Source: Sipunculus nudus
Lineage: Eukaryota; Annelida; Sipuncula; Golfingiida; Sipunculidae
Reading direction: 5' to 3'
Length of the DNA stretch: 64,000 nucleotides
Assembly (NCBI GenBank): GCA_026874595.1
Contig: CM049315.1
Coordinates: 78,227,401 to 78,291,400 of the forward strand
The first letter of the stretch is position 1; each line of letters opens with the position of its first letter. Shown piece by piece: positions 47,894 through 58,993 of the stretch. A program made the translations under genes and the position numbers. The notes beneath the pieces are model-generated. The model had not been told where the DNA came from. It did no database searches and saw nothing but the letters and a program-made list of their open reading frames with translations.

Positions 47894-50379
47894 GTAGGCG
47901 AGACTTAAATTCCCTGGTCATGTGACTGCTTTCTGTTTACCTTGACAAGTTGACAGTGTCATTAATCTGTATCACAAATGTCAGTGATAAAATTAGTAGG
48001 CCCTACTGAATCATTGCTTGTCATTGTAATTGCTGCGTGGGTTTATTGTATGTTTCCTTACTCATGGACGAGGTCTGTCACTGCCGTGTCATGCAACAAA
48101 CAACCGGTATCCTGCAGAAATGTCGGCTCCATGTCGGCCCGAGTATGGAATCCGGTCTTCACTTCCAAGATGGGTGTTAACTGAGTGGACTGTCTCATAC
48201 TGGTAGTAGTCAACATAAGCAGTGACATGCCTGATGATAGGACATCGACATGCCTCCTTCTTCTCCATTAAATGAATCCTAAACATCATTACGTCAGTCC
48301 GTATATACCCATAACCTCGTCCATGCAGACCGGATTCTATACTTGCTCCGAAATGTCTACAAAGAGCATTATTCACATAAGGAGATTACCCCTGCCCTGC
48401 CCCTTTCTGCATTGTAATGATATGTCTGTTTAATATGCGGAATGACACTGTCAATCAACCTCAGTACAAAATGTGCATAGTAATTCAGCATTAGATATAA
48501 AGTTGTCCTCAAGACGTGGCTGCCATTAGCGGACATTAGGCTAATTGTGTGTAAAGTTGTAAAGTACAGAGACAAGAGTTCTTATGATTGTGAACTCGCT
48601 TTCACCTTAATAACACAACATGTATGATCTATAATTATATGAATAATAATGATTATTTATTATATGCATAGGTATTCAGGAACCTTAATACTGCTGCATG
48701 AAACACTTCAGGAAAACGCAAGAACATCAAACCAATATCTGTGAAAAAATGGCAATAATTCAAATATTGTGTCTGTGACAGCAAAACCTTATTGTAATCT
48801 GGTGTAGAAATAGTAATATAGTTTTATGACATAGAAATTTAGTTGAATATTGTGTTAAAGAATGAAAAAGTCACTTTTAAAACATTGTAATTCTGGTGCT
48901 TGAAACTGTCAATCAGAAACAATGACCTGTGTGACCTTTGCTCACAGACTAATGCCATTTCAGCGCTCTGACATGCATGAGTCTGTGACCAGCATACTGG
49001 CTGTCAGAGTGCTAGCTGTTACATCCTTCTGTGAGAAACATATTTTAAGGTTCTATGAGGATGCATTCTGACAACACCTCATGACCAACAAGAAAACTGT
49101 CATGTGATATAAACCAGACTAATCTTTAGCTGTTTTAGTATTCTTTTTAACAACACCTTACATGAGCAAGAAAAGTTCTGTTTGAACTTGGCATATTCAT
49201 TTGGTAAATCTCTTCACTTGTTTGTTTAATTTCTGACTGCATGAATACAAGCAGGGCTCACACAGGTTACAGGAAAAGACTTGTTACCTTAGAGACAGAT
49301 TTTTGCTTTTGGTTGTGAGTATACATGTATTCTTTTGTGTTAATTCATCATTCATATCCTATATGTTAAGATTATGGATTGTTTACCATGAAATGAATGC
49401 ACAACATGATGAAAGACCACTGCTATGCATTTCCAGGGGTAGAAATTAGTTTAAATATTTATCAGACATTTCCACGGCCCACAAGGCAAATTACCATCCT
49501 GCACCACTTCTTTGATACTGTAGACTACAATAGAAAGACCATGATTTGAGGGTTCAAAACTTGGTAACAAAATACAAAACTTAATTTGCCCCAAATTTAT
49601 AGAGCAGTTAAGTTTGCATTTAGCAGCTAAAACTTGTGTGTGCATTTTAACATTATAGAGAGCCATACAACGGTAATGTTTATCCTTGCTGGTGTGCCTT
49701 TGCATTTGGGGTGGACATTCTGCTGTCCACTCTGGCCTGCATGTACCAGATATGTTGGGCTCGAGCATGAAAATATGAGCATTGGGTCCCTTTAATTTCA
49801 ACCCCTGAATATGGCTTGTATCACAACTTGCTTACCAGCCTAACATAATTGCCTACTGAGTCGTGTTGTCACAGCCAGGCCAGTGGTCAGTTTTGAATTT
49901 AATTGAATTGGAATTGAAGGGAAAACTGAAAGATATGGAATTAGAGTAAAAAAAGGTTAAAATGAAATGAATTGGAATTTAATTGGAATAGAAGTTTACA
50001 GGATCCATGAATTGATCTCAATTGATGAACAAAAGTTTCAACTGTCATATTTTCCTAAGTGTTACTCATTGGAAGTTGCTCAAGGTCAGTTTGAAGATCA
50101 GCCATGCAGCATTTGGTTAAAGTCAAACACAATTGCCTCTCATTGGTGTCATGTATTGGGGGAATGGGCCCAATCATGACTACCAATCTGATAAAAACGA
50201 TGAGACCTCGTTGAGGAAACAACCAGTTTATTCTGTCAAAACTACAATATTCTACAAGATGGCTCCGAGCATGCACAGTCATGTGTGTGTGGTTTTGTAT
50301 GTATAATTTTGTTTTAAATTGTATGGAACTTGTAAGTCTTATTCAATAAATATAGTTATGTATACAACAATTTGGAAGT
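47894..50379 (+). other. Presumed intron 1 of the plus-strand gene, proximal part
   Basis: No exon or long repeat recognised before the transposon nest begins near 50.38 kb. A short stretch of repeated GAATTGGAATT-like words lies near 49895-49990. Sequence otherwise appears single copy and moderately AT-rich. Confidence 0.4.
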
Positions 50380-50924
50380 GGCTAAACAGCCGGCAGGGTG
50401 CTGGCAGTTTAGTCCACAGGCTAAACTGCTTGCACATGAATGCATTAAGGCCCTGCGTGGGCTGAAAAATTGAACCCGCCCCGCATCATGCCCTGTCAGC
50501 CCGCCCCGCAATCAAAGAAATAAATTCAGCCCGATCTTTCAGACCGCACCAGCCCTGCAAAATTTTCTTTCAGCCCGCACCCGCCCCGCCCCATGTTTTT
50601 TAGCTCAGCTGACTTTCAGTCATGCTGGGCTATAGCGATGGCTCTTTGTCCGGCGTCCTTCCGTCTGTCCGTCCGGCCGGCCGGCCGTTAGCAGGGCACA
50701 AATCGTAACCGTAGGGGTTAGGGCCATGAACCCTATGCAGTCTTAGAGGTTCTAAAAAGATCTCCTTGCAAAGCTGAAATTAGGTCACTGCGACCTATAT
50801 TCTCGAAGTTATGGGGTGTGTTTGCACCCCCCAGAAATACTTCTTTTAGCCAAAATTTTCATCCAAAACCTTCCATCTTTCACAAACAGCTCACCTACCA
50901 ACAGGGGAAGAATCATAATTATTT

Positions 50925-51375
50925 TGAGGTCACAAGGTCAAAGGTCAAGGTCACAGAACCAACTTCTTTGAAAAGCCTCAGGATGCATTTTAAGCCAAAC
51001 CTTTCATCCCAATTCTTTGATCTTTCACATATAGCTCACCTACTAAGTGGGAGAAGAATCCTATAGATGTTGAGGTCACAAGGTCAAAGGTCAGGGTCAC
51101 AGGATCCACTTCTTTGAAAAGGTTGTGGACACATTTCAAGCTAGACCTTTCATTCCAAACCTTTCAGCACTGATATCGCTTCTCTGCCAACAGGGGAAAA
51201 GACCTGTTGATTTTGAGGTCAAAGGTCAAGTTCACAGCACCCTCTTCTTGCGTGGAGTCATTTTAAGGCAAACTTTTCAATCTATACTTTCCATCTGTCA
51301 TATATGGCTTGCCTACCAATAGGAGAAGAAGCCTATTGCTGTTGAGTTCTAAAGGTCAAAGGTCAAGGTCACAAT
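50925..51375. promoter_or_regulatory. AGGTCA direct-repeat clusters inside element 1
   Basis: Perfect or near-perfect AGGTCA-A-AGGTCA followed by AGGTCA occurs at about 50936, 51072 and 51350 (GGTCAAAGGTCAAGGTCAC type), with a variant at 51215. AGGTCA direct repeats spaced by one base are DR1 sites for RXR, HNF4 and COUP-type receptors, and TCAAGGTCA is the extended half-site of NR5A/ERR receptors. The sequence match is direct; binding or function is untested. Confidence 0.35.
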
Positions 51376-53699
51376 ATTGTTCTAAATGCTTGTGAACATA
51401 TTTCAAGTGAAACTGTTCAACCCAAACCTTCAGTCTTTCACATATGCCACATCTATGCATCACTGAATTTGATTCAAACTTTATATTTATGGGTCTTTTT
51501 GCATGAAGAAATAACTAATTGATTTTGAGGTCAGCTGGTCAGGAGGTTAAAGGTTGCAGGTCTAAGTTATTCACTCATTGGTTGCCAAGTAATTACACCC
51601 GGCCAGATGTAAGTGGTAAGTAGTTACCCATCATTTAGAAAGAATCCAGTTGATATGTGGGCAAAAGGCCAAGGTCATAGGTCAGGGATGTTCACAATAA
51701 CTTATTTTGTAGACCATCTCTATTTTTCTTGTTTTCTTGTATACATAACCATGGCACTCACAACAGGTACATCTCACTATGAGCCCATAATTGCCAGTGA
51801 CACTTGTGATATATGACTCCCTTTTGTATCAGCTCATGGAGTGATAAGGATATATCATTAGTGCATAACAAAAACACTGTTGCCGGAATGCTTTGGCCAG
51901 GCATTCAGTCTATGAGAGTTAAGTGTTAAGGTTTAGCTACTGATTTATAAAATGATGGGAACATTTTGCAGTTTATATCATGGAATCATAGCAATAAACT
52001 TAGTTTTCTAGATATCTGAATATTATTATACAAATCATCAGATATACCAGCAAGTGTTTGTTCTGATAATATGTGGGTCTTTACCTGGATTTAGGATGGC
52101 TTTATTTGATTACAAGACTCTTAGTGATGCTTTCTGCATTTCTTTTCTTTTAGGTTTTGCAGTTTACCTACCCTGCTGACCCCAGTGAATAGTAAGCTGA
52201 TAATTAAAACAAATTGGACTTGCACTTTTTACATTTGCGTGTTCATAAATCTGATATGAGAGCTCTCCAACCTGATCATGCCTTTTGAATTGTTTTGGAC
52301 ATTCATAACTGTTACATTCTTTGAAGCTATTGCTACAAGTTTAGTGTCTTATTGGAGGATGTGTGATATCAAATGTCAGACTTGTCAGAAAACCATTATG
52401 TCTGCCAGGTAGCCATTTCAGAAATCCTTTTGCCAGGGCAGTTTCTGTGATTTTTTTATGATGTTTGGTCCCTTTTAGAGGATGTTTGTTGTTCAATTTC
52501 CGACCTGTCAGAAATCCAATATGGCCACCAGGAAGCCATCTTTAAATTCCTTTAGAACATATTATCTCAAGAACTATTAAAGTGAATGCAGTGGGATGTA
52601 TATTAATGTTATCTTGCATTGGGTCAAAGATTTCTTAATAAATATCACCATCATTTATGAAAGCTCAGTACAGTTGACTTGTATTGAATAAAAATTAATA
52701 TGGAAGCACCCGTTTCACAATAATTCTTGCATGGATTTCCCTGATCTTTTGCTATATTTTGATCTTAAGTGTGGCCTGTGTGGTATTCCTTTTGAGACTG
52801 ACAGGTATCGAGCAAGCTGTGGGATTAGTTCCTGATAGCTCAACAACCATCCATTTTGCCTCAGACCATCATTGTGCCGCAGAAAAACCTTGTGAGTGGG
52901 ATAACTCAAAAAATATTTCACTGATTTTTTTCAAACTTTACATTTGTATAGATAAAGGTAAGGGGACGAAGCCTATTTAAAATGGGGTCATGACCTATGC
53001 TAGGAGAATGACCTTGACCTTGAATAGGTCCATTATTGCTGAAAATTAACCCAAATTCTTTTAAATATCTCAAGTAAGCTTGCATGGACTGGTCTAAAAA
53101 TTAAGGTGACCGAAGATCTAGGATAGCCTTGTGATATACCGGAAACTGGTGGCGCCATCTATTATCTTTTTCTTGTTTTTACGCCTTTTAATACCCCCAT
53201 AATTGCCACTTGACAGTACTGTAAGCATTATAAGTCAAAAACTAATGTACAGATTTCTTTCATATTATGCACATGTAGAGAGATGGGCTATGGGATGAGG
53301 TCTGTTAACATTTGGGTCATGACCTTCACCATGAGTGTGGCCTTGACCTTTAATGTGTCCATATTTGGTGAAAATCACACACCTCTTATGATATCTCCAG
53401 TGTTGATAACCATATGGATTTCAAACGTGACTTATGTATGGCCCACTACTAAAGTAAGAGCCCTATAGGTTCTAGGGTCCTGAGGTCTAAGGTCAAGGTC
53501 ACTGGACTTGCATCTTACAAGATACTGTGGATGCATTTTAAGCCAAACTTTCAAGGTCTTCCATCTTGAATATATAGCTCACTTGCCAATAGTGGATGAT
53601 CCATATCAATTTTGGGGTCACAAGAACAAAGGTCAAGGCCACGGGAGCTATATGTCAAAAAATTAGTTTCTGGATGATAATTCCTGCTTTTATTGATGT

Positions 53700-54860
53700 A
53701 TTGATTTCAAACTTGACTTATATATGTCCCATTGAAAAAGCAAGACTCCAATTGATTTTGGGGTCATGAGGTCAAAGGTCAAGGTCACAGGACACATCTT
53801 TAAAAAGATTGTGGATGCATTTTCAGCCAAACATTTCATCTCAGACCTTTCATCTTGCACATATAGTTCATCTGCCAATAGAGGAAGACCCCTATCAATT
53901 TTGAGGTCACAAGGTCAAAGGTGAAGGTCACAGGTGCCATCTGACCAAAAATTAGTTTCTGGATGATAATTCCTGCTTTTATTGATGTATGGATTTCAAA
54001 CTTGACTTGTATATGACCCATTGGAAAAGCAAGACCTGAATTGATTTTGGTGTCATGAGGGCAAAGGTCAAGGTCACAGGACACATCTTTAAAAAGATTG
54101 TGGATGCATTTTCAGCCAAACAATTTATCTCAGACATTTCATCTTGCACATATAGATCACCTGCCAAGAGTGGAAGACCCCTATCAATTGTGAGGTCACA
54201 ATGTCAAAAGTGAAGGTCACAGGAGCCATCTGTCCAAAAATTAGTTTCTGGATGATAATGCCTACTTTTATTGATGTATGGATTTCAAACTTGACTTGTA
54301 TATGTCCCATTGGAAAAGCAAGACCCGAATTGATTTTGGGATCATGAGGTCAAAGGTCAAGGTCACAGGACACATCTTCAAAAAGATGTGGATGCATTTT
54401 CAGCCAAACATTTCATCTCAGACATTTCATCTTGCACATACAGTTCCCCTGCCAATAGAGGAAGACGCCTGTCAACTGTGAGGTCACAAGGTCAAAGGTG
54501 AAAGTCACAGGAGCCATATGTCCAAAAATTAGTTCCTGAGATGATAATGCAAGCTTGGATTAATATATGGATTTCAAACCTGACTTATATATGGCCCATC
54601 AATAAATCTAGACCTCTATTGATTTATATATAAAAGTGGATGATCAATATCAATTTTGGGGTCACAAGGTCAAAGGTCAAAGCCACAGGAGCCATCTGTC
54701 CAAAAATTAGTTTCTGGATGATAATTCCTGCTTTTATTGATGTATAGATTTCAAACTTGACTTATATATGTCCCATTGAAAAAGCAAGACCCCAATTGAA
54801 TTTTGGGTCATGAGGTCAAAGGTCAAGGTCACAGGACCAACATCTTCAAAAAGATTGTGG
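53700..54860. repeat. ~289 bp tandem repeat inside Helentron-like element 1
   Basis: The landmark GGATTTCAAACTTGACTTGT and relatives recur at about 53702, 53990, 54279, 54568 and 54745. Each unit contains TTTTGGGGTCATGAGGTCAA, an AGGTCA cluster, ACACATCTTTAAAAAGATTG and TTAGTTTCTGGATGATAAT. The last unit is shortened. The repeated 60-80 codon frames here are by-products. Confidence 0.88.
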
Positions 54861-55167
54861 ATTGATAGATGGAAGAAACAATAATTGCTTGCCAAGTGTC
54901 AGTATATGCTGCTAAAAATAGGGGCCTATTCTTAAAGGGGGGTGGGGGGCCTACTATGTCTGGGGATACTCTGGCACCTGCGGTGCCAAGAAATATCTAG
55001 TTCACTATGTTTTAACCAGACATATATGATAAGAATTTATGGCAATGTAGAAAGTTTAAACAAAATTGGCATATAGGTTCTGCAACAATTTTACTAGTTG
55101 TGAATCACAGCCCATGATGTCGCAGGTCATGCTTGGCAGCTGAGCGTCATGACCCATGGGTCACTTG

Positions 55168-55369
55168 TTTAAGTTTCTGGCCCGCAGTCCAGCCCACAAA
55201 ATAATTAAAAATAATTTTCGGATCCAAAGCTTTACATATTAAGATATTTTACAGCACATATATATGACACACTTATTATCAATATATATGAAATGTTTGT
55301 TGATTGGAATAAAAAATTTATTTGAATACGTTTGTGCAATAATTCAAACCATAATTCATAAAATATTTT
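55168..55369. other. hAT interior between nested elements
   Basis: Continues the hAT subterminal style (TCTGGCCCGCAGTCCAGCCC) and then AT-rich sequence. No gene. Confidence 0.5.
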
Positions 55370-55975
55370 TATCTTGGCTGACTATAAGTCATCTGAGCTA
55401 TAGTCGTGGTCCTTTGTCCATCGTCAGTCCGTCCGTCCGTCAGTCCGTAGATCTGGCACTTTTTAAAACCGTAAGACCTAGGAATCCAAAATTTTGCATA
55501 TTGTTAGATGTTTCCAAGTTTTTCCTCATATTTACCATAATTATTCCTCTATTTAGTTCCTATGTACATGTGAGAAATTAGGTCTGTATTATATAATTTA
55601 AAAAAGTTATGGGCTCAAACAATGCATTTTGTAAAAAATCAGGAAAGATATTTGATCACTTAACACAAAACTTGTTAAAGCTAAGGACTTTTTTTTCTAG
55701 TAATATAACTTTAATTAATCAAAATTAAATTGTATACCCCAAAATAGATCAAAATCTTTTAAATTTTTTAAAATATTAGCAAAAATAAAAAAATGGTACC
55801 TTAAATTCTGCCCAACTTTGGCCACGGCACATTTTTTCTTGTAAGTACTCTTGACTTAATTTTTCACAGCATGTACACATTTGTATTCAATCTGTTAAAA
55901 TCTGAAATTTGAAAATAAAACCTGCAAAATTAGGGTAGTTATTGAATTTTTAGGAGGCTCTTGTTGTACTCCCTT
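55370..55975 (+). mobile_element. Truncated Helentron-like copy
   Basis: GGCTGACTATAAGTCATCTG, AGCTATAGTCGTGGTC, GTCCGTCCGTC and CCGTAAGACCTAGGAATCCA match the left 600 bp of the element at 58994. An internal deletion follows GTTAGATGTTTCC. It lacks the 3' palindrome and CTTG end, so it is a truncated relative. Confidence 0.7.
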
Positions 55976-56003
55976 ACATTGTCCAGCAGTCCACTGTAGG
56001 TCA

Positions 56004-56165
56004 TTGAGTGCAGCTCTCTATGCTCGCCAGGCTGTTGGCATAATGTTAGGTAATCCCTTCACTAGGGCAAGCCCTCTCTCCACTGAGTTGAGCTTGATCA
56101 GGCTGTCTGCAGTCAATACCACAGGGAGCCTTTCTCTCTCTCCCCCCCCCCACCCCCCCATTCTT
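56004..56165. repeat. Dispersed repeat related to window start, with CT/C tail
   Basis: TCAGGCTGTCTGCAGTCAAT, then ACCACAGGGAGCCTTTCTCT, resembles the head at 59-105 and likewise ends in a CT-rich and C-rich tract. The similarity is short, and family status is inferred from two copies. Confidence 0.4.
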
Positions 56166-56774
56166 TTGGCAGACCTGTACTATGAACTAGATGAATCTTA
56201 TAATTAACATTTTTTTCAGCAACGAGCAGTAACAACAGAGACTCCTCCCCCCACCCACCCTTTCAATACACAGGATTAATAAACATGATGAATTTTATCA
56301 TTTTAATGTTAAATAAATTCTTTTTGATGAGACTTTTTTTATTTTTTTTTTTTAAAGAAAAAAATGTTCAAGAATTTAATTCTAATATTAAAATGTGATA
56401 AAATATTAGGATGTAATGTTAGTGCTAAACAGACAAGATTTAAGAATATATAAATACTTTGTAGCATTTCATTCATATCTCTTAAAGTTGGCAGGGCGGA
56501 GGTGTGAATAACACTGTTAACTTAGTATTAAAATTAGGAATATTGGTCAAACATCGTGGGATTAATTTTAAACTCATATGGCCATATATTTAACTTTTGA
56601 AAACTTAATACATTTACACATTATTTGTTTATGAAATGTTATTTTTATATAACATTTACAGTAGGCCAATTTTCCCTTGGTGCATCACTAAATGGTTTAG
56701 CTCATTTCCATTATTCTATAACATACAGAGTTACATTTTAGCAGGGCCATTTTCTCATAGCTTTTCAAATGATA

Positions 56775-57679
56775 CTAGAATACGGGTAGTCGACAAGCAA
56801 CTATGTGTATCCGCCTAAATCAGAGTGGAACGGGTGAAGTGAGGCATGGATTGAGTGGCAAGGGGAAATAGAGTGAAGTGTTGCATATTAGCATGGATGT
56901 CTGCAGCCAAATTGTGTATGTAGGTTGCGCCACCTACCACAAAATCCAGAAAGCTGTCCAAGTTGTATACATATGCAAAATTTAAGGCAGATAAGTCAAA
57001 CCACTACATGTATATGAGTGATTTTTGCCCTTGGCAGACAAACAGATGGACGCTGTGCAAAAATGGTTGCAGGAGGCGCCACCAGTTTTGGGCATGATAA
57101 AGAGCTATGTGAGATCTATACACATGCAAAATTTTGGCCTAATCGGTCAAAAGGTTCCCGAGATATGAGCTTGGATGTCTGCAGCGTAAACGTGAATGTA
57201 GGTGGCGCCACCTGTCATAAAATCAGAAAAGCTATCCAGGATGTATACGCATGCCGAATTTCAGGTGAATTAGTCCAACCACTGCAGAGATATGAGTGAT
57301 TTTAACCCAAGGTAGACGAACAGATGGACACTGTGCAAACATGGTTGCAGGTGGTGCCACCATTTTTTGTGTATGTTATAAAGCTCTTCAAGGGCTACGT
57401 TTGTGCAAAAAAATTTTCCTGATCGGTCAAACGGTTCCCGAGATATGTGGGTTTATGTGTGGAAACAGACGCACAAACGGACGCAGAGCACAGAGGAAAG
57501 GTCAGAGGTCAAAACAAAATCAGCTCACAGCAGTTCACATGTGACCCGAACATAATCCCGGGTTTCGAAAAATTCCGCCCAGCGGTTACAGAGGAGTTCT
57601 CCTGACACCTACGCGGCAACGGCAACGGTGGGCTGAAAACATAGTATCCGCAAAACTCTGTTTTGGCGGATACAATTAG
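56775..57679 (+). mobile_element. Unclassified element A, copy 1 (0.9 kb)
   Basis: Starts CTAGAATACGGGTAGTCGAC with GTATCCGCCTAAA close behind, and ends in a hairpin GTATCCGCAAAAC / GTTTTGGCGGATAC followed by AATTAG. The 5' GTATCCGCC is therefore inverted relative to the 3' stem. The core contains the palindrome GGTGGCGCCACC and GGTCAAAAGGTTCCCGAGAT-type phrases that repeat in copy 2. No protein is encoded: the 93-codon frame is a repeat by-product. Possibly rolling-circle-like from the 3' hairpin, but no family is claimed. Confidence 0.7.
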
Positions 57680-58224
57680 CTGAAACTGAGACTAATCAGG
57701 TCAAGGGAGTAAAGGGGTAATCTGACCCATGTGGCTTTAGGTTCAGGATGTTCATTGAGATCTAGACATGGCCAGAGCCTTGTTTCTTATAGCAATCATC
57801 AACACATTATGCTGTGACCAAACAGGGATTTGACCAGCCAGTGGTCAATTTCATTTACAACTAGAATACGGGTAGTCGACAAGCGACTGTGTATCCGCCT
57901 AAATCAGAGTGGAAGGGGTGAAGTGAGGCATGGATTGAGTGGCAAGGGGAAATAGAGTGTTGCATATTAGCATGGATGTCTGCAGCCAAATTGTGTATGT
58001 AGGTTGCCCCCCCTACCACAAAATCCATAAAGCCGTCCAAGTTGTATACATATGCAAAATTTAAGGCACTGCCGAGATATGAGTGATTTTATCCCATGGC
58101 AGACAAACAGACAGGAGCTGTGCAAAAATGGCTGCAGGTGGCACCACCAGTTTTGCATATGATGAAGAGCTTAGTGAGATCTATACACATGCAAAATTTT
58201 GGCCCAATCGGTCAAACGGTTTCC

Positions 58225-58990
58225 GAGATATGAGCTTGGATGTCTGCAGCATAAACGTGAATGTAGGTGGCGCCACCTGTCATAAAATCAGAAAAGCTAT
58301 CCAGGATGTATACGCATGCCGAATTTCAGGTGAATTAGTCAAGTCACTGCAGAGATATGAGTGATTTTAACCCAAGGCAGATGATCAGATGGACACTGTG
58401 CAAACATGGTTGCAGGTGGCGCCACCATTTTTTTGTGTATGTTATAAAGCTCTCCAAGGGCTACATTTGTGCAAAAAAATGTTCCTGATCGGTCAAACGG
58501 TTCCCAAGATATGAGCTTGGATGTCTGCAGCGTAAACGTGAATGTAGGTGGTGCCACCTGTCATAAAATCAAAAAAGCTATCCAGGATGTATACGCATGC
58601 CGAATTTCAGGTGATTTAGTCAAGTCACTGCCGAGATATGAGTGACTTTAACCCAAGGCAGATGAACAGATGGACACTGTGCAAACATAGTTGCAGGTGG
58701 CGCCACCATTTTTTGTGTATGTTATAAAGCTCTCCAAGGGCTACATTTGTGCAAAAATATGTTCCTGATCGGTTAAACGGTTCCCGAGATATGAGCTTGG
58801 ATATCTGCAGTGTAAACCTGAATGTAGGTGGCGCCACCTGTCATAAAATCAGAAAAGCTTTCCAGGATGTTTACACATGCCGAATTTCAGGTGAATAAGT
58901 CTTGTCACTGCAGAGATATGAGTGATTTTAACCCAAGGCAGACGAACAGATTGACACTGTGCAAACATGGTTGCAGGTTGCGCCACCATT
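58225..58990. repeat. ~282 bp tandem units inside element A copy 2
   Basis: GAGATATGAGCTTGGATGTC or a one-base variant recurs at about 58225, 58507 and 58785. Each unit carries GGTGGCGCCACC, CAGGATGTATACGCATGCCG, AACCCAAGGCAGA and AAGCTCTCCAAGGGCTACAT. Copy 1 has this block once, so the difference is copy-specific expansion. Confidence 0.88.
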
Positions 58991-58993
58991 TTT

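Larger units (their letters stand above)
50602..55167 (+). mobile_element. Helentron-like (HINE-type) element 1
   Basis: The left end AGCTCAGCTGACT follows a T tract inside the hAT left subterminal region. The right side carries the inverted CAGCTGAGC (55137-55145), then a perfect 14-nt palindrome TGACCCATGGGTCA (55150-55163), then CTTG, then TTT. A CCGTCTGTCCGTCCGG microsatellite lies about 65 bp from the left end. Short subterminal inverted repeats, a 3' stem a few bases from the end, a microsatellite and insertion within T's are the known marks of non-autonomous Helentrons, including bivalve 'pearl'-like elements. No helicase is encoded. The interior is dominated by AGGTCA-rich repeats. 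Confidence 0.68.

Noticed and set aside
52154-52191. Possible exon after TTCTTTTAG, reading VLQFTYPADPSEY in phase with the 47774 exon, with a GTAAGC donor
   Set aside because: It fits a CD36-like start, but it lies inside Helentron-like element 1, itself inside the hAT element. A conserved exon there is very unlikely, and no partner exon in the required phase was found.
53690-54310. Series of 61-82 codon minus-strand frames with similar sequence
   Set aside because: By-products of the ~289 bp tandem repeat in Helentron-like element 1.
55371-55975. Complete third Helentron-like element
   Set aside because: Only the left end and interior match; the 3' palindrome and CTTG terminus are missing, so it is listed as a truncated copy.
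57018-58364. Two nearly identical 93-codon frames and shorter relatives
   Set aside because: They are the same repeated block of element A; stops, frame changes between copies and lack of domains show they are not genes.
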